60,033 nt of DNA. Origin: Sphingomonas liriopis. Its GTDB lineage: Bacteria; Pseudomonadota; Alphaproteobacteria; Sphingomonadales; Sphingomonadaceae. Of the stretch, positions 54,324 to 60,033 are shown one piece after another. Each line of letters opens with the position of its first letter. Position 1 is the stretch's first letter. The notes under the pieces are model-generated. The model was given only the letters and a program-made list of their open reading frames with translations, made no database searches and was not told the DNA's origin. Location: positions 1 through 60,033 of the forward strand of contig NZ_JAMLDY010000021.1 in NCBI RefSeq assembly GCF_024211255.1, read 5' to 3'. Made by a program: the position numbers and the translations under genes.

Positions 54324-56540
54324 CTAGGTATTGGCCTTGTCGGCACGACCATAGCCATAGCCATATTCATAACCATATCCCGAATTGGCCTTATGAGCTT
54401 CGAACTTGGTCAGAACACCACCGAACACATGGACGTTCGCATTGGCCAGGCGGCTGAGTGCGGTCTTCACCAGCGTCGCCCGGATACCACGCGATTCAAT
54501 AGCATAGATGACGCCTTCGACCTTACTCGCGATCAACGGCGCATCGGCCAGCCCCATGACTGGGGGCGAATCCACCACGACATGATCGTATTCCTCGAGT
54601 AATCGGTTGAGCAGCACGCCCAACCGGTCGCCGGTCAACAGTTCGGCCGCATTTGGCGGGATGGGACCCGCCGACATGGCGGTGAAGCCGAGGTCGCTCA
54701 TCGGGAATGTCAGCGAGGGAATGTCGTTTTCCCCGGCCAGGAAATTGCTGAGCCCGCGATTATGGTCGACGCCGCCCAGATGGTGGACGGACGGCGAGCG
54801 CATGTCTCCATCGACCAGGATCACTCGGCGCTGTGCCCGGGCAAGCATAGTGGCGAGCGACAATGCGGTAGTCGATTTGCCTTCCCCAGGACGAGTGGAG
54901 GTGACGGCGAACGAACGCGGGATCCCATGCGCGGTGGTGAAACCGAGATTGGTCTGCACCGCGAGATACGCATCGACCATATCGGATTTGCGGTCGAGCA
55001 GCACGTCGCGCGGGTTGAGGCCGTCACCCACCTTCGGCACCGATCCGAGGAGCGGAAGGTCGAACTGGTGTTCGATCTCCGCCGGATCGGCGATCGCTTC
55101 GTCCATCTGTTCGAGGCAGAAGGCAACGAGAACCCCGAGGCCAAGGCCTGCCAGCAAGGCGATTGCAAGGTTGAGCAACAGACGGGGGCGCGACGGCTTT
55201 TGCGGTACGTCGGCGGTATCCACTACCGAGATGTTGTTGATGCCGACCCCGCCGGCGACGCCGATCTCCTTGTAGCGCTGGAGCAGTCCATCATAGAGTG
55301 CTCGGTTCGTATCTACTTCTTGCTGATAGATATTATACTGGATGGAACGTCGGCGCAGGTCGAGATAGCTGGATTTCAACTGGTCTACACGCGCCTTGAG
55401 GGCATTTTCGCGCGCTTGCGCTTCGCGGTAATCGGCGAGCTGGGACCCGCTGACTCGGCTTTCCTCGCGTGCGATCGACCGGTCGAGTTGATCGATCTGT
55501 GCCTTCAGCGCACGTGCCGCCGGATATTCCGGCTCGAACTGCACCATGAGCTTTTGATAGTTAGCGGCAAGTTCGGCGCGCTGCTGCCGAAGTGCACTGA
55601 TGGCCGAATTTCGCAATGCTTCCGTCGACGCACCCGCACGACCGGCCTGCTGATAGCGGGCCTCGGCCTGAATGCGTTCCGTGATCGCCTGCGAGAGTGC
55701 CGCATTGAGCGTGGCGAGGTCGTCGGCAACAATCGAGCGTTCGGACGTCGCCGGGCCGTTGGTACTGCCGCTCTGTGTCGGCAGGTTTATGATCTGCTGC
55801 TGCGATGCGTAGTTGACGAGTTGGCGCTGCGATTCATCAAGCCGTTCCTTGGCTTGGCCAAGTTGCCGCTGAAGAAGATTGCGACCGTAGGATGTCGCCT
55901 GACTTTTCCGTTCGAGGTTGGTCTGAATATATGCATCGGCCCATGAATTGGCTACGCGCGCAGAAAAGGTCGCATTCGGGCTGGTGAAAAATATGTCCAC
56001 TAGGCGCGACAATCGTGCCGGCGAGATATCAACATTGTTGCGCAGCAATTCTCCCGCGATACGCAGCCGTGCAGCCCGCCCCGCCGCGGTATAGCGATTG
56101 TTGATCCGCGCAAACGCCTTCTCACCATCCTTTCCGACGCCGAACATTTCGAAGAAACGCGGATCGTCGGTCAGTTGCAACTGGGTGGCGACCCGTTCGC
56201 TAAGGCTGCGCGATTTCAACAGCCCATACTGGGTCTGGTAGAATTCCTGGTCTACCTGGCTGTTGTTGCGCTCAACGCCCTGAAAGCTGGTGACCTGATT
56301 TCCCTCGCGCGATATTTCTATCTGCGCGGTCGCCGTATATTGCGGCGTCATCAGCAGCGTAATGATTAGGCCGGTGATGGCGCAGGCGGCGACGACCCCC
56401 AGGATGACCCATCGCCACCGGTTGGCGATACGCCAATACTGACGGATCAGTGGCGTCTCGCTTGCCTGTGATCCGGCTATCCCGGGGAACGCATCCTTCG
56501 GACCGTGAGCGGCGCCCATATTCGATTTGGCCAAGTTCAT
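54324..56540 (-). CDS. wzc: Polysaccharide co-polymerase and tyrosine autokinase Wzc
   Basis: This 738-residue protein has a first membrane segment (WVILGVVAACAITGLIITLL) and a Wzz domain. Long coiled coils cover about residues 200-420, and a second segment with the PxxP motif lies near residue 450 (PQKPSRPRLLLNLAIALLAG). The C-terminal BY-kinase has Walker A TRPGEGKSTTALSLA, Walker A' ILVDGDMRSPS and Walker B VVVDSPPVMG. A Tyr cluster follows (SGYGYEYGYGYGR). It controls polymer length and export by phosphorylation cycles. It lies nine bases after wza. Confidence 0.95.
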   Translation of the reverse strand: MNLAKSNMGAAHGPKDAFPGIAGSQASETPLIRQYWRIANRWRWVILGVVAACAITGLIITLLMTPQYTATAQIEISREGNQVTSFQGVERNNSQVDQEFYQTQYGLLKSRSLSERVATQLQLTDDPRFFEMFGVGKDGEKAFARINNRYTAAGRAARLRIAGELLRNNVDISPARLSRLVDIFFTSPNATFSARVANSWADAYIQTNLERKSQATSYGRNLLQRQLGQAKERLDESQRQLVNYASQQQIINLPTQSGSTNGPATSERSIVADDLATLNAALSQAITERIQAEARYQQAGRAGASTEALRNSAISALRQQRAELAANYQKLMVQFEPEYPAARALKAQIDQLDRSIAREESRVSGSQLADYREAQARENALKARVDQLKSSYLDLRRRSIQYNIYQQEVDTNRALYDGLLQRYKEIGVAGGVGINNISVVDTADVPQKPSRPRLLLNLAIALLAGLGLGVLVAFCLEQMDEAIADPAEIEHQFDLPLLGSVPKVGDGLNPRDVLLDRKSDMVDAYLAVQTNLGFTTAHGIPRSFAVTSTRPGEGKSTTALSLATMLARAQRRVILVDGDMRSPSVHHLGGVDHNRGLSNFLAGENDIPSLTFPMSDLGFTAMSAGPIPPNAAELLTGDRLGVLLNRLLEEYDHVVVDSPPVMGLADAPLIASKVEGVIYAIESRGIRATLVKTALSRLANANVHVFGGVLTKFEAHKANSGYGYEYGYGYGRADKANT

Positions 56541-56549
56541 GAGACGCCC

Positions 56550-57263
56550 TTAATTCAAGATGGCGATCAGCGGGGCAGCGAGTAGCGGCGACACGGATAC
56601 GAAGTCGCGGAACAGGCGCCGTTGCGGTGAATCGCCGACGATGATGACGTCGTTGGCATAGACAGGCGGATCATTATAGGCGCCGCGGCGTATGGCGTCG
56701 ATATTGTACAGGCCTGCCATTCTACGCGTACCTACGGTGCGCAGGATCACGATATCGTCCTGTTTGGCAAATTCGGAAAGGCCCTTGGCCGATGCCACGA
56801 CGCGCATGAGCGTCATCTGATTGGTGACGGGATACAGACCTGGTTCGACGACCTGGCCATCGATCGTGACCACCTGGCTGACCGAACTCTTGATGTTGAC
56901 CGTCACTTTCGGATTGCGAACGTGGCTTGCCTGCAACGCAGCGGCGATCGCCTCTCCCAACTCGCTGGCGGTCTTGCCGCGCGCGTCGATCGTGCCGGCC
57001 AGTGGCATCGCGATGCGACCACTGGCGTCGACCTGTATCTCCCGTTCGAGTTCGGGGATCCCGAAAACATCGACCTCGATGGTATCGAGCGGACCGATGA
57101 GAGAGGGGCGGTCGGCGGCAGTCAGATCGTCACGTCCCGGTGCGGGGAGCACGTCGGTTTCCACGACCGTCAAATCGCTGCTAGAACGGATCCTGTCAGG
57201 AGCACCACAGGCAGTAACCGCGAGGACGAGCGCAAGGCTCGAAACGGCAAAGATCTTGCGCAT
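56550..57263 (-). CDS. wza: Outer-membrane polysaccharide export lipoprotein Wza
   Basis: This 237-residue protein begins MRKIFAVSSLALVLAVTACG with lipobox VTAC at residues 16-19. The poly-export domain starts LIGPLDTIEVDVFGIPELER and continues QVDASGRIAMPLAGTIDARG. A SLBB domain follows (VTIDGQVVEPGLYPVTNQMT). It lacks the C-terminal amphipathic helix of E. coli Wza and ends in a short hydrophobic segment. Start 57263 is chosen for the lipoprotein signal; the long upstream frame is a shadow. Confidence 0.93.
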   Translation of the reverse strand: MRKIFAVSSLALVLAVTACGAPDRIRSSSDLTVVETDVLPAPGRDDLTAADRPSLIGPLDTIEVDVFGIPELEREIQVDASGRIAMPLAGTIDARGKTASELGEAIAAALQASHVRNPKVTVNIKSSVSQVVTIDGQVVEPGLYPVTNQMTLMRVVASAKGLSEFAKQDDIVILRTVGTRRMAGLYNIDAIRRGAYNDPPVYANDVIIVGDSPQRRLFRDFVSVSPLLAAPLIAILN

Positions 57264-57304
57264 ATTGTCTGATTTCCAACGCATCGGCGAGCAGTTTCGA
57301 CCAC

Positions 57305-58708
57305 CTATATCGAGCGTTCTGCTTGTGGTAAACTCGAAGGGCGGCGAGTTGTCCATCCCCACGCAAGTAGAGCGGCGGCGAGGGCCGTCGTGGCTGACAT
57401 CAGCGGCGCACGGGCAGGATAATCGACCAAGCTGGCCACGAACACCAGCGCCAGGACGGCAGATCCGAAGCGGGCGCGTACGATCTGTCCTGCCGCAGGA
57501 TCGTGTTCGCGCAACGAGCGCCACACGACCACGCTGGCATGCAGCCACCAGAATAGCGCCAGCAACAGAACCAGCAGTCCCGGCAATCCTCCCTCCAGCA
57601 CCGCCGCCAGCACATCGTTATGTGCCTGGTTAAAATAGGTCGGTTTCAACAGTTCGAACGGTTCGTAGCGACGGAACACCGGATCGAAGTCGCCCATGCC
57701 GATACCGACGGGGAAATGGTCGCGCGTCATCATTAGGATCGTCGGCAAGCCCCGCGCACGCATATCCTCCGCAAACTGTCCTCCCATCGCCCGGTCGATC
57801 GAATCCGCACGGCCCGACACGAAGCTTAGCGTGATCGCAGACGCTGCGAGGAGCAGGCTGGCGGCGATCAGGGTCGGCACCACCCAGCGCGGGCGCCCGA
57901 TCAGCAAGCCGCGGATGTTCTCACGTACGGTCAACGGGCCGAGGATCAGCGCTGCGAACGTGGCCGTCGTGCCGGCCCGCGACCCGCTCGCCAGAGCGGT
58001 CAGGACGAACAGCACCGGAAGGCCAAGGGCAACGGCGCCGCGCCAGCCAATCCCCCTGGATTTGTCGAGCGACCAGGCAAAGACCGCCACGCAGCCGATA
58101 GCAAGGAACAGAGCGAAATGATTCCGGTTTCCGAAGATGCCGCTGACATCGTAGCGATAGCCGATGAGCGGTTGTTCGAACCGGTTACCGGAAAACTGGA
58201 CCAGACCGACCAGTGCCGCGCCCGTGACAAGTGCCACGATCAGCCCGAGCAACCATCCGCGCGAGCTTTCCTTCAGCCCCGCAACGAGCAATAACACCGC
58301 GGCGGGCGTTGCCAGCGCGAATAGCGCGTTCAGCGTTGCGCCCGGTACGACCGCGATCGGCCGCCAGGGTTGCGCCTGGCCGGAAACGCGCGCCGCCTCC
58401 GACAAGGCGGCATGTCCGGGCAGCGCCTGCCAGATCGCCGGCGGCAGCGGTATGAGCTGGACGAGCGGCACCAGCGCGATCGCCATGAGCAGCCACAGCA
58501 CGGCCTTGCTGTCCGATGCGGGCGGTGGCGCAAGCAGCACTGCGAAGAACAGCGTGCCCCAGGTGACGAACTGCACCAGTATTTGGCCCGGCACCTCGTT
58601 GCGCGACGATCCGCCGGCAAACCACAGCATAGCGAACAATAGCACAAGGAGAACGGGCGGCAGGCCGGGCAAGCCGCGCCTGTGCATTGGGGAACGCTTG
58701 CTAACCAC
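57305..58708 (-). CDS. O-antigen ligase / Wzy-like membrane protein
   Basis: This 467-residue protein has about twelve hydrophobic segments. The Wzy_C region includes GLVQFSGNRFEQPLIGYRYD and VSGIFGNRNHFALFLAIG, then LASGSRAGTTATFAALILG, and PTYFNQAHNDVLAAVLEGGL. The H-N pair in the periplasmic loop is typical of WaaL-like ligases and polymerases. It heads the operon with wza, wzc and the 53097 gene. With a separate wzy at 45263, it may ligate or attach chains rather than polymerise. Confidence 0.85.
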   Translation of the reverse strand: MVSKRSPMHRRGLPGLPPVLLVLLFAMLWFAGGSSRNEVPGQILVQFVTWGTLFFAVLLAPPPASDSKAVLWLLMAIALVPLVQLIPLPPAIWQALPGHAALSEAARVSGQAQPWRPIAVVPGATLNALFALATPAAVLLLVAGLKESSRGWLLGLIVALVTGAALVGLVQFSGNRFEQPLIGYRYDVSGIFGNRNHFALFLAIGCVAVFAWSLDKSRGIGWRGAVALGLPVLFVLTALASGSRAGTTATFAALILGPLTVRENIRGLLIGRPRWVVPTLIAASLLLAASAITLSFVSGRADSIDRAMGGQFAEDMRARGLPTILMMTRDHFPVGIGMGDFDPVFRRYEPFELLKPTYFNQAHNDVLAAVLEGGLPGLLVLLLALFWWLHASVVVWRSLREHDPAAGQIVRARFGSAVLALVFVASLVDYPARAPLMSATTALAAALLAWGWTTRRPSSLPQAERSI

Positions 58709-58988
58709 TACGGATCAATGGATTGCGCCGGTCACCGCGCAATACGGAGCGACCATACGTTCCCGCCTTGTCGATAACAGATTACTGGGCAAAGCGGAAA
58801 CCATGCCGGTGCCTTAGAGTGTAGATTCCGGAGGGGCAATAGCGTGGTATATCCGGTATCGTGGCTACCGGCTGACTCTCCACCCGGTTTTCGGCCGTCG
58901 AAGGCGCTGCCCCGCCAGCCTTGGCGAATGCCCTTGCCCGGTACGATCGACCAAGCCGGGAAGTGCGCCGCAGCGCATGCGAAGACAT

Positions 58989-59010
58989 ATCCTGCTCGAA
59001 AGCACGAATT
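58989..59010 (+). repeat. Orphan iteron at the transposase breakpoint
   Basis: ATCCTGCTCGAAAGCACGAA matches the module B iteron (CTACTCGAAAGCACGA) at most positions. It is the only copy away from a rep module. The decayed TniA reading frame loses its family character at this site. Confidence 0.6.
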
Positions 59011-59789
59011 GCGGGGGTCACGTCAGTCACGTCAATGACGCCCTCGTTGGTCCATGACGCCGCCATCCCACGCTCGATGAGCCATGGCTCGTTGGGCAAC
59101 ACGGCGTGCCGCATGGCCATGCCAACCGACACGGCTGAGAGATCCAGCATGGTAAGATGGAAGCCCGGCACCGTCCTGCTTGCGACATCGATCATCAGGG
59201 TCAGCCACGGCCGGCCGATCGGCTGGCGGCATTCGTCATCTACCACGATCATGTCGACCAGCGTGTGATCTGACTGCACGAGTTCGATCGCGTAATTCGC
59301 CTCGAGGCGTCCTCGCACGGGTCGGTATTGGTCAGCAGCAGCTTTCGCGCCTTCGCGCGTCATCACGACCTGCCTGGGCGACAGGGCATTGATACGAGTC
59401 ACTATGACTTTGGTACTCGGAACGGGCATTCTGCCTTCGCGCACTCGTGACAAAGCCAGCGTCGCACATCGGCCACGGATGGCTTCTCCACCATAAGATA
59501 GCACTCAGCCAGCGCTCACCAATCAGCGACTCCCGGTCATTTGAAAGGCGGCGTTCGCCCTTGATCCGTCCGCGCTTCGCAGGCAGCAGGGTTGCCGCTT
59601 GTGGGACGGCACGATAGTCGCGGATGAGTCGAACGGGCGGGAGCGCCCAATGCCCAACGTCGTCATCGCTGCGACGGTAACAGCCGTATCGATGCGGGTT
59701 TTGGAAGCAAGCGGCCGGATAATTAGCTCACGACGAAGGGCATCTTCCCAGTCCCCGTCACTGGCTGCATCCGGTCTCACTTCGCGCAT
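59011..59789 (-). pseudogene. TniA/Mu-type DDE transposase, truncated and frameshifted
   Basis: The N-terminal part reads WEDALRRELIIRPLASKTRI with an HTH (TTLGIGRSR). It then continues in shifted frames as YRAVPQAATLLPAKRGRIKG and ERRLSNDRESLI. The next frame gives VIVTRINALSPRQVVMTREG, YAIELVQSDHTLVDMIVVDD, GRPWLTLMIDVASRTVPGFH and MRHAVLPNEPWL. These are the first two Asp blocks of the integrase core. The Glu block and C-terminus are missing. The break coincides with the iteron at 58989-59010. Bases 58709-58988 hold no recognised gene. Confidence 0.8.
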
Positions 59790-59910
59790 CGGTCCATGAC
59801 CTCACCGCTGAATCTAATGGCATGAATAGTCCGGTATTTCAGTTCGCCAGTCCAGCATTTCAAGAGCGGACTGCGGATCAATCGACCAACCATCCGTCAG
59901 TCCAGTGTTT

Positions 59911-59925
59911 TAGGGTCCGGACCCA
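59911..59925. repeat. IS5-family terminal inverted repeat (left end)
   Basis: TAGGGTCCGGACCCA starts the element that continues out of the window. It matches, inverted, the 111-123 tip of the left-edge copy. Confidence 0.7.
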
Positions 59926-59985
59926 ATAACCGGCTTCCGTTGGATGCCTGATGGTGATTCACTACCTTTGTGAGGAGGTAGTGAA

Positions 59986-60033
59986 ATGGCGGATTTCTTC
60001 TGGTTTTCCGATGCGCAGTGGGAGCGGATCGCG
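59986..60033 (+). CDS. IS5-family transposase, N-terminal start (partial)
   Basis: ATG 59986 begins MADFFWFSDAQWERIA and runs off the window. GAGGAGG lies about nine bases upstream. W(F/L)xDxQWxRI is the usual N-terminus of IS5-family (IS427-type) transposases. It has the same orientation as the fragment at 1-110. Confidence 0.85.
   Translation, partial: MADFFWFSDAQWERIA

Noticed and set aside
54762..55946. 394-codon plus frame opposite wzc
   Set aside because: It is the shadow of a well-supported kinase gene on the minus strand.

Overview
The window is about 60 kb of GC-rich DNA with the gene style of a sphingomonad (Sphingomonadaceae, Alphaproteobacteria). The signs are an RPA-type plasmid initiator, a GelB/WcaJ-like priming transferase, a beta-propeller phytase paired with a TonB-dependent receptor, and REP-like intergenic palindromes. 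The taxon is inferred from gene families; nothing in the sequence names it. Both ends cut into IS5-family elements in the same orientation: the 3' end of a transposase at 1-110 and the 5' end of one at 59986-60033.

Layout. (1) 0.2-1.8 kb: tyrosine recombinase and a convergent HNH protein. (2) 1.9-11 kb: a co-directional glycan cassette with translational overlaps. It holds a sucrose-phosphate-synthase-like GT-HAD fusion, a GT-B transferase, GT2, GT4, a polysaccharide pyruvyl transferase, GT2, and a multi-spanning membrane protein. (3) 11-16 kb: small secreted proteins, then a TonB receptor-phytase operon behind a good PHO box. (4) 16.2-18.9 kb: replicon module A, with an intact RPA initiator, iteron-like repeats and an HTH replication-associated gene. 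(5) 19-24.6 kb: a decayed MNT-HEPN gene, rmlB-nudix-rmlA, and sdaA behind a tandem glycine riboswitch. (6) 24.7-30.3 kb: replicon module B, which has the same gene order but is decayed. Its initiator has three in-frame TAG stops and a frameshift, an IS66 element with an 8-bp target duplication has landed in it, and parA plus a small partner are intact. (7) 30.3-32.2 kb: galU and a frameshifted galE. (8) 32.6-34.2 kb: IS481, IS3 and IS110 remnants. (9) 34.3-58.7 kb: a large Wzx/Wzy exopolysaccharide locus with gmd and fcl (GDP-fucose), six glycosyltransferases, wzx, wzy, a GH71-type glucanase, the priming transferase, Wzc, Wza and an O-antigen-ligase-like protein. (10) 59.0-59.8 kb: a truncated TniA-like transposase that ends exactly at an orphan iteron.

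How it fits together. GalU, GalE (broken here), RmlA/RmlB and Gmd/Fcl supply nucleotide sugars. The priming transferase and glycosyltransferases build the repeat unit, Wzx/Wzy flip and polymerise it, and Wzc/Wza export it. The phytase operon appears to be a phosphate-scavenging unit. Two related partition/replication modules, many dead genes and many IS remnants point to plasmid-derived or plasmid-borne accessory DNA. The sequence does not decide whether this replicon is a plasmid or a chromosome with integrated plasmids.
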